A stretch of 64,000 bases of DNA from Shewanella inventionis. Lineage in GTDB: Bacteria; Pseudomonadota; Gammaproteobacteria; Enterobacterales; Shewanellaceae. Positions within the stretch are counted from its first letter, which is position 1, and every line of letters begins with the position of its first letter. The DNA lies in the NCBI RefSeq assembly GCF_014641855.1, contig NZ_BMII01000021.1, positions 41,053 through 105,052 on the forward strand. The letters are read 5' to 3'. A model generated the notes under the pieces. The model had not been told where the DNA came from. It worked only from the letters and a program-made list of their open reading frames with translations, and did no database searches. A program made the translations under genes and the position numbers. Of the stretch, positions 27,929 through 37,893 are shown in pieces.

Positions 27929-29083
27929 ATGCTTCAAATAGATACCGACATTGCAGGCAAAATTGTCGACCGCACCATGCAAATTATTGGTCACAATATC
28001 AATGTCATGAACGCACAGGCCGTCATTCTCGGTTCTGGTGAAAAACATCGTATCGGCACCATCCATGAAGGGGCATTATTAGCCATCAGCCAAAACCGTA
28101 ACGTTGAAATAAACCACACTATTGCCGCTAATTTGCAAGGTGCAAAACCCGGTTTAAACCTCCCCTTACACTACCAAGGGCAAGTCGTTGGCGCGATTGG
28201 TATAACCGGTGAACCAGAAAGCTTAAGTCACTATGGCGAGTTACTCAAAATGACCGCTGAAATGATCGTCGAACAAGCAAATTTACAAGAGCAACTCCAG
28301 TGGCAAAATCGCCAAAAAGAAGAGTTTATTTCGCAACTGATCCACGCCAGCGAAACAGAACTCCCCTCGTTAAAGCAATGGGCTTTGCAGTTAGGTATTG
28401 ATTTATCGATGCCAAGAGTGGCTGCAATTATCGAATTAGACAGCAATAACCCGTCTTTTCAGCAAGATAATCAAGCCCTCAAACAAGTGATGTACTTACT
28501 GCAAAACCCAATGCGCGATAACCTAATCGCCATGACATCATTAACCCGACTTGTGATTTTAAAGCCCGCTTTTTTAGACGGTAAGCAATTTGACCCTGAA
28601 CTTGAAAGCCAGCGCATCGACAAATTACTAAAACGCTTACCGGCTAATATGCAACTGAACTTACACATCTCATTAGGGCATTATTTTAGCGGTGAGTTAG
28701 GCATTACTTATTCTTACCGCACCGCCATAGAAACACTCGACATAGGAAAAAAATACCATCCAAATAAGAGTAAATATTTATACCAAGATTACAGCTTACA
28801 AGTGCTACTGTCAGGCTTACGTCATCATTGGCGTGGTAATGCCCTCGCTGGTCCGTATCAAAAATTGATCGAAGCAGATACCAACCAACAACTGCAAAAA
28901 ACATTCGCAGCATACTTAGACCATTTAGGTGATCTACAAGCTTGCGCCAAAAGTTTGTTTATTCATCGAAATACATTGCGCTATCGCCTTGATAAAATAC
29001 AATCAATTACTAATGTAGATTTACATAATTTCAATGGCTTACTCAGTTTGTACCTCGCACAACTTATCCACCAGCCTGAATAA
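27929..29083 (+). CDS. cdaR: Sugar diacid utilisation regulator (CdaR/SdaR family)
   Basis: 384 residues from the ATG at 27929 (GAGGGC ribosome site); a TTG 33 bp upstream in frame is less likely. The N-terminal sugar-diacid recognition domain reads IVDRTMQIIGHNINVMNAQA...GSGEKHRIGTIHEGALLAI, closely resembling E. coli CdaR. The C-terminus is a PucR-type helix-turn-helix (CAKSLFIHRNTLRYRLDKIQSIT). The family activates glucarate, galactarate and glycerate genes. The next gene is glycerate kinase, its most likely target. In S. oneidensis, as I recall it, the same regulator lies near the mtr genes. Confidence 0.9.
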   Translation: MLQIDTDIAGKIVDRTMQIIGHNINVMNAQAVILGSGEKHRIGTIHEGALLAISQNRNVEINHTIAANLQGAKPGLNLPLHYQGQVVGAIGITGEPESLSHYGELLKMTAEMIVEQANLQEQLQWQNRQKEEFISQLIHASETELPSLKQWALQLGIDLSMPRVAAIIELDSNNPSFQQDNQALKQVMYLLQNPMRDNLIAMTSLTRLVILKPAFLDGKQFDPELESQRIDKLLKRLPANMQLNLHISLGHYFSGELGITYSYRTAIETLDIGKKYHPNKSKYLYQDYSLQVLLSGLRHHWRGNALAGPYQKLIEADTNQQLQKTFAAYLDHLGDLQACAKSLFIHRNTLRYRLDKIQSITNVDLHNFNGLLSLYLAQLIHQPE

Positions 29084-29211
29084 CTCCACCCCAATAAAAC
29101 TGTGCATCTGCACAATAGCGAGCATAAAAACAACATCAACTTAGTGCAAAACAACAAAGCTATTTAGACCAAATGATTTATGATGAATAAAAATATTCAT
29201 CAAGGTTCTAT

Positions 29212-30381
29212 ATGAAAATCGTTATTGCACCAGACTCGTTTAAAGAAAGCCTTAGTGCACTAGAGGTTGCTAACGCCATTGAGCAGGGATTTAAACATGT
29301 GTTTCCCAAAGCCGAGTACTGTAAAGTGCCCATGGCCGATGGAGGTGAAGGTACGGTACAAGCAATGGTCGATGCCACCGGTGGAAAAATCGTAACATGC
29401 CGGGTCACAGGGCCGTTAGGTGAACCAGTTGAAGCATTTTACGGCATTCTAGGACAACCAGATACCAACAGTCGACGTACGGCAGTAATAGAAATGGCTG
29501 CAGCATCAGGCCTTCATTTAGTACCGACAACTCAGCGAAACCCTCTGCTGACCACCAGTTTTGGCGTGGGCGAATTAATTGCAGATGCGCTTAACAATGG
29601 TATCAAGCATATTATTCTTGGCCTTGGCGGCAGTGCAACTAATGATGCTGGTGCCGGTATGATACAAGCGCTTGGCGCTAAGCTTACTGATGTTAATGGC
29701 CATGATATTGCTATGGGCGGTGCGGCATTAGCAACATTGCATAATGTTGACCTTGAGTTACTTCATCCTAGTATCAATGAATGTACAATTGACGTGGCTT
29801 GCGATGTCGATAATCCCTTATGTGGTCCTCGAGGCGCGAGCGCCATTTTTGGTCCTCAAAAAGGGGCGAGTTCTGACATGGTAGAACAACTCGACCAGGC
29901 TTTGGCTCACTTTGCCAACGTGATTAACAGACAAGATTCACCGCACATTAAACTCGGCTGTGAACATCAAGCAGGAGCAGGCGCTGCTGGCGGAATGGGC
30001 TTTGGGGTGATGGCATTACTCGCTGCAACCTTAAAACCTGGCGTCGACATTGTGACTGAAACCGTTCAGCTTGCAAAACATTGCCAAGATGCCGATTTAG
30101 TCATTACTGGCGAAGGCCGCCTTGATGGGCAAACAGTGTTTGGAAAAACCCCAATGGGCGTGCTTAATGTTGCTAAAAGATACAATGTTCCTGTTATTGG
30201 TATTGCTGGCTGCTTAGGTGATGATGCTGGCGCTATTGTGCAACAGGGGATGACAGCGATATTTCCAATCATTCCGTCATTACAGCCACTAGAGCAAGTA
30301 TTGGCCGAGGCGCAAACAAACCTGACTCACACTGCGCAAAACATTGCTGCTGTTTGGTCATTATCCCTTAAGCGGATTTAA
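29212..30381 (+). CDS. glxK: Glycerate 2-kinase (GarK/GlxK family)
   Basis: 389 residues. MKIVIAPDSFKESLSALEVANAI at the start is nearly the family consensus; further signatures are VPMADGGEGTVQAM, GLGGSATNDAGAGM and VITGEGRLDGQTVFGKTP. It phosphorylates D-glycerate to 2-phosphoglycerate, the exit step of glucarate, galactarate and glyoxylate routes. It follows cdaR by 129 bp, enough for its own regulated promoter, and ends in a strong terminator. In S. oneidensis a GntP-type permease accompanies these genes as I remember it; none is present here. Confidence 0.93.
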   Translation: MKIVIAPDSFKESLSALEVANAIEQGFKHVFPKAEYCKVPMADGGEGTVQAMVDATGGKIVTCRVTGPLGEPVEAFYGILGQPDTNSRRTAVIEMAAASGLHLVPTTQRNPLLTTSFGVGELIADALNNGIKHIILGLGGSATNDAGAGMIQALGAKLTDVNGHDIAMGGAALATLHNVDLELLHPSINECTIDVACDVDNPLCGPRGASAIFGPQKGASSDMVEQLDQALAHFANVINRQDSPHIKLGCEHQAGAGAAGGMGFGVMALLAATLKPGVDIVTETVQLAKHCQDADLVITGEGRLDGQTVFGKTPMGVLNVAKRYNVPVIGIAGCLGDDAGAIVQQGMTAIFPIIPSLQPLEQVLAEAQTNLTHTAQNIAAVWSLSLKRI

Positions 30382-30397
30382 CCTTATCGCCGATAAT

Positions 30398-30433
30398 AAA
30401 ACGTCTAACACCTTCGTGTTAGACGTTTTTTTA
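30398..30433 (+). terminator. Terminator of glxK
   Basis: An 11-bp perfect stem ACGTCTAACAC / GTGTTAGACGT with a CTTC loop and seven T, preceded by an A run, 18 bp past the stop codon. Confidence 0.92.
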
Positions 30434-30586
30434 TCGCTGTAATTTATCGCAAACAGGATAAATACTTGAAGCAATGCATGGCTTACAGTAAAGTTAGCAC
30501 CCTCTTTTCGTTCATTGGGCATCGCAGTAGTTTTTTCACATAACCTATTGCCCATAACACGAAGTTTTCATCTTAACGGCAAGAAA

Positions 30587-32275
30587 ATGACCTCTAAAAT
30601 TCCACGTCAAGCACAGGCTTCTGAAGACAGTTTATTGCGTATTTTTACCGCGCCAGAAGACGCTACATCGACGTTAAGCATTATTGAACAGAGGTTATCT
30701 CAAGATTTAGCCGGATTTTTGGGTAACAGCATAGCTGCTTTAGAAAAACCGCTATCTGAGATTGAAACAGATTTTAATGCCTATCAAATTCCAATAGACC
30801 CAACATTTGTGTCTGATTATGCTGATGAAATCATGCAAAATCTGGTGGCTCATTCAGTGCACACTGCAGCACCAAGTTTTATTGGTCATATGACCTCAGC
30901 ACTCCCCTATTTTGTATTACCGCTATCTAAGATGATGGTTGGGCTTAATCAAAACTTAGTTAAAATTGAAACATCAAAAGCCTTCACCCCACTTGAGCGT
31001 CAGGTGCTAGGCATGATGCATCACTTAGTGTATCAAGAGCCCGGCCGCTTTTATGACCAATGGATGCACAGTGCTAATCATTCGCTTGGCGCTTTCTGCT
31101 CTGGCGGCACAGTGGCAAACATCACCGCATTATGGATAGCCCGCAACCGTTTGCTCAAACCACAAGGTGATTTTAAAGGCATCACCCGCGAAGGTATGCC
31201 TAAAGCGCTGCGTTTTTATGGCTTTGACGACTTAGCGATTTTAGTGTCCGAGCGTGGACATTACTCTTTAGGCAAAACCGCTGATTTACTAGGCATTGGC
31301 CGCGACAATATTATCAGTATCGCAACAGATAAAAACAATAAAGTCGATGTTGATGCAATGCGCCAAGCCGCTAAAAAACTAGCGGCGCAAAATATTAAAG
31401 TGATGGCCATTGTTGGCGTAGCAGGCACAACAGAAACCGGTAGTGTCGACCCACTAACAGAGCTAGCAGAGCTGGCTGCCGAGTTACAATGCCACTTCCA
31501 CGTTGATGCTGCTTGGGGAGGCGCTAGCTTATTATCTAACAAATATCGCCATTTACTGAAAGGCATAGAGTTAGCAGACTCTGTGACGATTGACGCCCAT
31601 AAACAAATGTATGTGCCAATGGGCGCTGGCATGGTGATATTTAAAAACCCAGAACTGGCACAAGCCATTGTGCATCATGCTGAATATATTTTACGAGTGG
31701 GATCTAAAGATTTGGGCAGCCAAACGCTTGAGGGATCACGCCCAGGCATGGCCATGCTGGTACATGCTTGCTTGCAAATTATTGGCCGCGACGGTTATGA
31801 GATTTTAATTAATAACAGTTTGGAAAAAGCTCGCTATTTTGCATCTATTATCAAACAGCACCCAGAGTTTGAGTTAGTAACAGAACCTGAGTTATGTTTA
31901 CTTACATATCGCTATGTTCCAAGTGCAGTACAACAGTTTTTAAACGATGCAGTGACAAACCAAAATGAGTCATTGGTATCTCAAGTCAATGAGCTTCTCG
32001 ATGGCTTAACTCAATTTATTCAAAAGCATCAACGTGAGCAGGGAAAATCGTTTGTATCACGTACACGCATAAAACCGGCTAAATACTTCAGGCAACCCAC
32101 GACAGTATTTAGAGTTGTATTAGCCAACCCGTTGACCAGCGAGCAAATTCTGCAAAACGTGTTAACAGAGCAAGTTGAAATCGCCCAATTAGATAATGAA
32201 TATTTACCACAACTCATGGCGTTATTAACCTCAACTCTGGATAAGAGATGTATTGATAACGATATAAATCAATAG
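30587..32275 (+). CDS. panP: PLP-dependent aspartate 1-decarboxylase (PanP-like)
   Basis: 562 residues from the ATG at 30587. The frame is open 24 codons further up, but homologous starts read MTSKIPRQAQASEDSLLRIF. Group II PLP decarboxylase features are all present: SGGTVANITALWIARN (phosphate-binding area), HVDAAWGGASLLS (Asp contacting the pyridine nitrogen) and SVTIDAHKQMYVPMGAG (Schiff-base lysine). It was long annotated as glutamate decarboxylase, but the Vibrio/Shewanella group is now assigned to beta-alanine formation from aspartate for pantothenate synthesis, replacing PanD. Substrate choice is inferred from family membership. Confidence 0.85.
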   Translation: MTSKIPRQAQASEDSLLRIFTAPEDATSTLSIIEQRLSQDLAGFLGNSIAALEKPLSEIETDFNAYQIPIDPTFVSDYADEIMQNLVAHSVHTAAPSFIGHMTSALPYFVLPLSKMMVGLNQNLVKIETSKAFTPLERQVLGMMHHLVYQEPGRFYDQWMHSANHSLGAFCSGGTVANITALWIARNRLLKPQGDFKGITREGMPKALRFYGFDDLAILVSERGHYSLGKTADLLGIGRDNIISIATDKNNKVDVDAMRQAAKKLAAQNIKVMAIVGVAGTTETGSVDPLTELAELAAELQCHFHVDAAWGGASLLSNKYRHLLKGIELADSVTIDAHKQMYVPMGAGMVIFKNPELAQAIVHHAEYILRVGSKDLGSQTLEGSRPGMAMLVHACLQIIGRDGYEILINNSLEKARYFASIIKQHPEFELVTEPELCLLTYRYVPSAVQQFLNDAVTNQNESLVSQVNELLDGLTQFIQKHQREQGKSFVSRTRIKPAKYFRQPTTVFRVVLANPLTSEQILQNVLTEQVEIAQLDNEYLPQLMALLTSTLDKRCIDNDINQ

Positions 32276-32324
32276 ATTGACTTAAATCCACTGTCAAGCT
32301 TGTGATTTGTTTTGCTAACAAGGC

Positions 32325-32364
32325 GAATTAACGCGCCAATAGCTAGCCTATTGCAAGTTAATTC
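32325..32364. repeat. Composite extragenic palindrome downstream of panP
   Basis: Nested inverted repeats: outer arms GAATTAAC / GTTAATTC and inner arms CAATAG / CTATTG around CTAGC. It lies in the 240-bp gap between convergent panP and a chemoreceptor gene. No T run follows. It may be a REP-like element; copies elsewhere cannot be tested from one window. Confidence 0.55.
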
Positions 32365-32515
32365 AACGCAGTGAGGAAGGCAAAGAACTGCTTGAAAGGC
32401 GTTTGTTATCCAGAGCAGAGGTTGATTAACATAAGTAACGCCATTTCCCACTAAAAATGCCCATTAATCGCTAAAAACAACCATCAATGGGCATCAAAAA
32501 ATCAAGCTGTTAATG

Positions 32516-34399
32516 TTAAAAAGTAAACACTTCGACAGACGCCTTCAGTTGTGACGAAATGCCTTTAAGTTCTGTGGCAGTATGATTGTTACTTTGTGCA
32601 CTGTCGAACGTGCCTTTGGCTAAATCATTTATCGCAACAATACTTTGATTGATTTCTGCCGCAACATGGGTTTGCTCTTCAGCAGCGGTGGCGATTTGGT
32701 TATTCATATCTAATATCAGCGACACCGATTGTAATATGGCCACTAACGCTTCATTTGCACTTGCTGAACGCGCCGCAGTACTTTGAGCGTTTTTCATATT
32801 CACTTGCATTAAGCTTACTGACTCTTTTGCTTCAGCTTGTAATTTACCAATCATATCTTGAATTTCACGAGTACTTTCTTTAGTACGATTAGCTAAACTC
32901 CTTACTTCATCCGCCACCACAGCAAACCCGCGACCATGCTCACCTGCCCTTGCAGCTTCAATGGCAGCATTAAGTGCTAACAGGTTGGTTTGCTCTGAAA
33001 TGCTATCAATGACGTCTAAAATGCCACCAATTCGCTGCGTTTCTTGCTCCAATCGGGTCGTGACAGTAACGACTTTATCTAATCCGCCAACTAAAGTGGT
33101 GATTTCAGAATTCATTTCATTAACGATCTGAATCCCTCCTTCTGAAGACTTTTGCGCTTCATCTGCAGCCGTCGATGCCTGCAACGCATTACGTGCGACT
33201 TCATCGACAGTCACTGTCATTTCGTTCATTGCCGTCGATGTTTGTTCTAATTGATGCATTTGTGATTCTGAACTGCGACTCACATTCGATGCAGCGAAAG
33301 ACATTTTTTCTGAAGACGTCATTAACTCAGCACTCGCCTCATTAATACGCTGCAGAGTTGAAGTAAGTTGCTTCACCATCACCAATGTCGCGGCATAGAC
33401 TCCCGTTTCATCCCCGGTGCCAATCCCAGCCGCTGATAAATCCCCTTTTGCCACGCGTTTAACAATTTCTTCAATATCTGTCGGTTCACCACCAATGGGT
33501 CGGTACATTAAGCGGGTCACCAATATGTACGTCAACACCAAAGATGCCAATAGTGCCAGCAACGCAATACCCACGCTCAACATTAAATTTGCCGTTGATG
33601 CAGCATTAATCTTTTGCCAACGGTCCCAAGACCAAACACTCCAACCTAAGGTAGTTAATTTAGCATTAAGCGCAAAGTAATCTTCACCCTCTTGCTTATA
33701 GTTAATGCCAGTTGAGATACTGTTTTTAAAAGAGGCAAAATCAGGTTGCACATCAAATAAATTTTTCCCTATTTGCTCCGCATACTTAGACGCTAAAATA
33801 AACCCGTCCTCACGGCTCACATACAATTGACCATTGTCAGACAACCCAGCAATAAAATCAGTGATCGATTGCACGCCGATATTAACACACAATACAGCGA
33901 GGATTTTACCGCCACGAATAACAGGTACAGCAACCGCCATTACCGGTGTGCCAGTGCTACTAATGTAGGGTGTCGTTACTATGTATTGCTCGCCGGCGAA
34001 GGCTCTAACATACCACTCACGTTTCAACTCAACTGCACTAAAATTGGGGATCATACCATTTGGCAAATAGGTGACTCCGCTCTCGAGTCCAATATAAGCT
34101 TCCAATACGCCCAACTCCTTTTCCATATGGGCTAATTGGCGCTTAATCTCCTCAATATTAAGTTGTCCTTCAGATATCGGCATATTTGCAGCGACCAAAG
34201 ATAAAGTATCAAAGTAACGCAGCATTCTTTGCTCTAGGGCGTCTGCAATCAGTTGAGCTTCATTACTTAACTTATCACTGTAATCATTCACCGATGACGC
34301 CTTAAAATTTAAATAGCTCACTGTCGTTATCAATAAAATCACAACAGCAAATAACCCACCAATAAAACTGACTAATTTTAACTTCGCGCTCATTGACAC
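32516..34399 (-). CDS. Methyl-accepting chemotaxis protein with periplasmic Cache-type sensor
   Basis: 627 residues. The first membrane helix is [22 protein letters not shown] large periplasmic double-Cache-type domain follows (about 35-275, with [28 protein letters not shown]), then a second membrane helix ([20 protein letters not shown]), a HAMP segment and the signalling domain with the invariant hairpin [20 protein letters not shown]. The ligand is probably a small organic molecule but cannot be read. It is monocistronic, convergent with panP. Confidence 0.93.
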   Translation of the reverse strand: MSMSAKLKLVSFIGGLFAVVILLITTVSYLNFKASSVNDYSDKLSNEAQLIADALEQRMLRYFDTLSLVAANMPISEGQLNIEEIKRQLAHMEKELGVLEAYIGLESGVTYLPNGMIPNFSAVELKREWYVRAFAGEQYIVTTPYISSTGTPVMAVAVPVIRGGKILAVLCVNIGVQSITDFIAGLSDNGQLYVSREDGFILASKYAEQIGKNLFDVQPDFASFKNSISTGINYKQEGEDYFALNAKLTTLGWSVWSWDRWQKINAASTANLMLSVGIALLALLASLVLTYILVTRLMYRPIGGEPTDIEEIVKRVAKGDLSAAGIGTGDETGVYAATLVMVKQLTSTLQRINEASAELMTSSEKMSFAASNVSRSSESQMHQLEQTSTAMNEMTVTVDEVARNALQASTAADEAQKSSEGGIQIVNEMNSEITTLVGGLDKVVTVTTRLEQETQRIGGILDVIDSISEQTNLLALNAAIEAARAGEHGRGFAVVADEVRSLANRTKESTREIQDMIGKLQAEAKESVSLMQVNMKNAQSTAARSASANEALVAILQSVSLILDMNNQIATAAEEQTHVAAEINQSIVAINDLAKGTFDSAQSNNHTATELKGISSQLKASVEVFTF

Positions 34400-34577
34400 T
34401 CCTCATCACCGTCATATTTAAACGATGTCATTATTCGATATCTCAAATTAATCAATATAACTATAAGCTACTGGTAAAATTTGGTGAGATTTTTTATATC
34501 AGTAAAAGTGCTATCGGTAGAAACCCCAAAAAGCATCAAGGCTTGCCGAGGCGATAAAAGCAAGCCGATCAATTTAC

Positions 34578-34676
34578 TTAAAAAGGAGTGTAACTAGGGT
34601 CTGTTGAAAAACCACTTGCACCTAAAGCATCGACTAATTGCTCAACCAGAGCGCGAGAGATTTCACCTTTCACCAT
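34578..34676 (-). CDS. Short open frame, possible gene remnant
   Basis: A 32-codon frame (MVKGEISRALVEQLVDALGA, then SGFSTDPSYTPF). The frame is open about 12 codons further upstream without a clear start. The amphipathic helix is protein-like, but the sequence is too short to assign. It may be the 3' remnant of a lost gene between the chemoreceptor and the tRNA operon terminator. Confidence 0.25.
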   Translation of the reverse strand: MVKGEISRALVEQLVDALGASGFSTDPSYTPF

Positions 34677-34707
34677 TCTCTTAACAATAAACCCAAATTT
34701 CAGACAC

Positions 34708-34734
34708 AAAAAAGCCCCGACTAATATCGAGGCT
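34708..34734 (-). terminator. Terminator of the Gly-Cys-Leu tRNA operon
   Basis: AGCCCCGA / TCGAGGCT with one mismatch and a 6-nt loop; on the minus strand it is followed by a T run. It lies about 45 bp past the 3' end of tRNA-Leu. Confidence 0.75.
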
Positions 34735-34777
34735 GATTCACAGCATACTTACGTATGTAATTTCTTACTATAAATAA

Positions 34778-34863
34778 TGGTACCCGAGGCCGGACTTGAA
34801 CCGGCACGCTTATTCAGCGAGGGATTTTAAATCCCTTGTGTCTACCGATTCCACCACTCGGGC
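34778..34863 (-). tRNA. leuZ: tRNA-Leu (anticodon UAA)
   Basis: 86 nt including encoded CCA. Acceptor GCCCGAG pairs with CTCGGGT; a long variable arm is present, as expected for tRNA-Leu; the anticodon loop TTTAAAA gives UAA. It is last in the order Gly-Cys-Leu downstream of pgsA, the same arrangement as E. coli glyW-cysT-leuZ. Confidence 0.97.
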
Positions 34864-34911
34864 AAAGTGTTGTTTTAACCGTTACGTAAAGTAACCATTA
34901 AATGCAATTCG

Positions 34912-34985
34912 TGGAGGCGCGACCCGGAGTCGAACCGAGATCGACGGATTTGCAATCCGCAGCATAGCCATTCTGCCATCGCGCC
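34912..34985 (-). tRNA. cysT: tRNA-Cys (anticodon GCA)
   Basis: 74 nt with encoded CCA. Acceptor GGCGCGA pairs with TCGCGCC, the anticodon stem encloses TTGCAAA, and the T arm contains GGTTCGACTCC. Middle gene of the Gly-Cys-Leu cluster. Confidence 0.97.
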
Positions 34986-35026
34986 ATCTTTAACCAACTT
35001 CAAATCCATCGGATAAGATAAGAAAT

Positions 35027-35102
35027 TGGAGCGACATATCGGGTTCGAACCGATGACCTATACCTTGGCAAGGTATCGCTCTACCAACTGAGCTAATGTC
35101 GC
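35027..35102 (-). tRNA. glyW: tRNA-Gly (anticodon GCC)
   Basis: 76 nt with encoded CCA. Acceptor GCGACAT pairs with ATGTCGC, the anticodon is GCC, and the T arm is CGGTTCGAACCCG. It is the first functional tRNA of the cluster; two degenerate tRNA-Gly-derived units lie immediately upstream. Confidence 0.97.
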
Positions 35103-35260
35103 CTATATAACTTTTACAATGCTTTATTACTACTGCTAGAAAGGTATCGTCTTTCAACCTATCCAACTGAACTAATATCGCCTATATAACTTTTGCAATG
35201 CTTTATTACTACTGCTAGAAAGGTATCGTCTTTCAACCTAACCAACTGACCTAATGTCGC
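35103..35260 (-). repeat. Two 79-bp tandem units with degenerate tRNA-Gly 5' halves
   Basis: On the minus strand two tandem units, with 5' ends at 35260 and 35181, each begin with a tRNA-Gly-like acceptor and D arm (GCGACATTAGGTCAGTTGG and GCGATATTAGTTCAGTTGG). Both keep GATACCTT of the anticodon stem, then diverge into a shared AT-rich tail ending GTTATATAG just before the next unit. The functional tRNA-Gly starts exactly one unit later (35102). The copies lack a T arm and CCA, so they are pseudogene-like. They probably arose by tandem duplication followed by decay. Confidence 0.8.
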
Positions 35261-35429
35261 ATTTTAAAACTGGTAAACAGTGCTAATTAACGTTAAACCT
35301 TAAGGTTTGTTGTGGCTCATCACTTGTCTACGGGGAGGCATTCTACCGAATAAACCTCGTGTGTCAATTATTGATTTACGCAATTTTGACTGTTTGCGCA
35401 CTAAATAAACTTATTGGGCTATTATTATG

Positions 35430-35978
35430 CTATTCAGCAGTTAAATCTTTCCAAGCTGCTGAAATATAACTCATCATCGACCAAAACGTTAACGCTGCAG
35501 CTACATAAAATAATGCAAAAGCAAGGTCGGTGAGGAGCTCGGTAGGCTTCCAAATCAATCCTACAATGGCAGCCATTTGCGCAGCTGTTTTGTATTTGCC
35601 TATCCAAGACACTGCCACAACGCCCCGTTTGCCTATTTCAGCCATCCATTCACGTAAGGCTGAAATCACAATTTCACGGCCAATCATAAACAATGATGCT
35701 AACGTTAAATACATATTGTCATTTTGCTGCACCAGTAACACCAGCGCAGTAGACACCATAACCTTATCTGCAACCGGATCTAAAAACGCACCAAAGCGAG
35801 TTAATTGACCCAACTTACGTGCAGCATAACCATCTAACCAATCGGTAAGCGCGGCAAGCCAAAAAATAAATGCGGCTACAAAGGGTGCCCATGTGTAGGG
35901 AAGATAAAAAACCACTACAAATACGGGTAATAGAGCAATACGAAATAATGTCAGTGCAATAGGTACATTAAACGGCAT
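35430..35978 (-). CDS. pgsA: Phosphatidylglycerophosphate synthase
   Basis: 182 residues, several membrane helices. The CDP-alcohol phosphatidyltransferase motif DG-X2-AR-X8-G-X3-D-X3-D is intact in [20 protein letters not shown] followed by LDPVADK. It makes phosphatidylglycerol phosphate from CDP-diacylglycerol and glycerol-3-phosphate in the inner membrane. It follows uvrC by 44 bp, and the uvrY-uvrC-pgsA-tRNA order is the conserved gammaproteobacterial one. Confidence 0.96.
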   Translation of the reverse strand: MPFNVPIALTLFRIALLPVFVVVFYLPYTWAPFVAAFIFWLAALTDWLDGYAARKLGQLTRFGAFLDPVADKVMVSTALVLLVQQNDNMYLTLASLFMIGREIVISALREWMAEIGKRGVVAVSWIGKYKTAAQMAAIVGLIWKPTELLTDLAFALFYVAAALTFWSMMSYISAAWKDLTAE

Positions 35979-36022
35979 AAAAAGACCAATTTGTCAGAAG
36001 CAGCGCCAATCTTGCCTTAATT

Positions 36023-37855
36023 TTAGCCCCCTCGCAATGCATCGTGAATTGTTTGTGCCATTTCTAGGCTAATTCCAGGTACTTTAGTTAATTCAGCTAC
36101 ACTTGCGCCTTTAACTTCTTGGAGTCCACCAAGGTGCTGCAACAAGGCTTTACGTCTTTTAGGGCCAACACCAGCGATAGATTCGAGTGTCGACGTGTTA
36201 CGCGTTTTTTGGCGTTTGTTACGATGACCAGTAATTGCAAAACGATGCGATTCATCCCGAATATGTAAAATGAGGTGAAATGCAGGGGAGTCGCTAGGGA
36301 TCTCAAAGGTTTGCTCACTGCCGCCGACGGTAAAGGTTTCTAAGCCGGCTTTACGGCCCTCGCCTTTAGTCACACAAATTAATAAAGGTGGGTTATCAAT
36401 GTTAACGCACTTTTCATCGACTATGGTTTGCGCCACTCTAAGCTGGCCAAGACCACCATCAATAAACAGTAAGTCAGGTACTTTGCCATTATTGTCGATT
36501 TTATCAAACCGGCGGCTAATGGCCTGCTCCATTGCGGCATAATCATCGCCACCGGTTATGCCGGTAATATTGTAGCGACGATAATCGGCTTTATGTGGCC
36601 CTTCGCGGTTAAATACCACGCAAGATGCCACCGTACTTTCACCCATGGTATGGCTAATGTCGAAACATTCCATACGCTTAATTGGTTCGTTAAGCTCCAG
36701 CGCCTCTTCCAATAATTGAAACCGCTGTTCAACCGTATTTTTGTGAGATAACCGTGTAGCGACTGCATTGCTGGCGTTTGTCATGGCTAAGCGTAAAAAA
36801 TTCGCTCTATCGCCACGCACTTGGGTCTTAAGTTCAAACTTTTTATCAAGGGCATGTTCTATTGATGCTTCAAGCTCTTTAATACCGTCAAAGTGGTGGC
36901 TTAGTATCACCTCTTTAGGAATGGTGCGTTGAATATCGGCGTTGAGGTAAAATTGCCCTAAAAATGATGACAGTACTTCTTCAATGTCGGTTTCAGCAGG
37001 CACCGAAGGATAATAACTGCGACTGCCAAAGATTTTACCATCACGAATAAATAACAAATGAAAACAAGCAATCCCCGAGGCATAGTCCACCCCGATAACA
37101 TCCATATCACCTTTATGGTTAGACACTTCTTGTTGCTCAGCCACGCGCCTCAGTGCGGTAATTTGATCGCGGTACTGCGCAGCTTGTTCATAGTGCATAT
37201 CAATTGCAGCCGCTTCCATTTTGGCCACCAGCTGACTAATAACCTGCTTGTCTTTGCCGCGTAAAAACAGTCCTGCCAGCTTTACCTGTTCACTGTATTC
37301 TGCGTCGCTAACAATACCGACACAAGGCGCACTGCAACGGTCTAGTTGGTACTGTAAACAGGGACGAGAACGCGATTTATAATATAGGTCATCACATTGG
37401 CGAATAGGAAACAGCTTTTGCATTAAGTGCAAGCTTTCGCGCACCGCACCGCCATTTGGATACGGCCCAAAGTAATGGCCTTTTTCACGTTTTGGGCCAC
37501 GGTGATACGCTAATCTTGGGTGTTTATGACCACTGAGTAAAATATACGGATAAGACTTATCGTCGCGCAGTAGCACATTATACTTAGGCATGTACTGCTT
37601 GATGTAGTCGTTTTCAAGTAATAATGCATCGGTTTCACTGTGAGTGACAGTGACATCGATATGATCAATATGGCTAACTAAAGCCTGAGTTTTAACACTG
37701 GGGATGTTAGCGCGAAAATACGAGCTTAGGCGCTTTTTGAGATCTTTAGCTTTACCAACATAAATGACCTGTTGGTGTATATCGTACATTCGATATACAC
37801 CCGGTGAGCTGGTGACGTTTTTTAAAAAAGATTTGGCATTAAAACCACTAGACAT
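36023..37855 (-). CDS. uvrC: Excinuclease ABC subunit C
   Basis: 610 residues, the E. coli length. An N-terminal GIY-YIG nuclease domain ([27 protein letters not shown]), a cysteine-containing segment ([17 protein letters not shown]), a UVR domain near 200-240 ([18 protein letters not shown]), an RNase H-like 5' nuclease ([32 protein letters not shown]) and two C-terminal helix-hairpin-helix motifs ([32 protein letters not shown]). It makes both incisions in nucleotide excision repair. It lies 38 bp after uvrY. Confidence 0.98.
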   Translation of the reverse strand: MSSGFNAKSFLKNVTSSPGVYRMYDIHQQVIYVGKAKDLKKRLSSYFRANIPSVKTQALVSHIDHIDVTVTHSETDALLLENDYIKQYMPKYNVLLRDDKSYPYILLSGHKHPRLAYHRGPKREKGHYFGPYPNGGAVRESLHLMQKLFPIRQCDDLYYKSRSRPCLQYQLDRCSAPCVGIVSDAEYSEQVKLAGLFLRGKDKQVISQLVAKMEAAAIDMHYEQAAQYRDQITALRRVAEQQEVSNHKGDMDVIGVDYASGIACFHLLFIRDGKIFGSRSYYPSVPAETDIEEVLSSFLGQFYLNADIQRTIPKEVILSHHFDGIKELEASIEHALDKKFELKTQVRGDRANFLRLAMTNASNAVATRLSHKNTVEQRFQLLEEALELNEPIKRMECFDISHTMGESTVASCVVFNREGPHKADYRRYNITGITGGDDYAAMEQAISRRFDKIDNNGKVPDLLFIDGGLGQLRVAQTIVDEKCVNIDNPPLLICVTKGEGRKAGLETFTVGGSEQTFEIPSDSPAFHLILHIRDESHRFAITGHRNKRQKTRNTSTLESIAGVGPKRRKALLQHLGGLQEVKGASVAELTKVPGISLEMAQTIHDALRGG

Positions 37856-37893
37856 GATTAAAACTGCTTAAGCGTTACGCGGGTTATACCCAA

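Noticed and set aside
27738..27941. 67-codon frame before cdaR
   Set aside because: It overlaps the cdaR start, has no ribosome site and no similarity that I recognise; more likely leader DNA.
34578..34676. Conserved small protein
   Set aside because: Kept only as a low-confidence frame; no ribosome site at proper distance and no recognised family.
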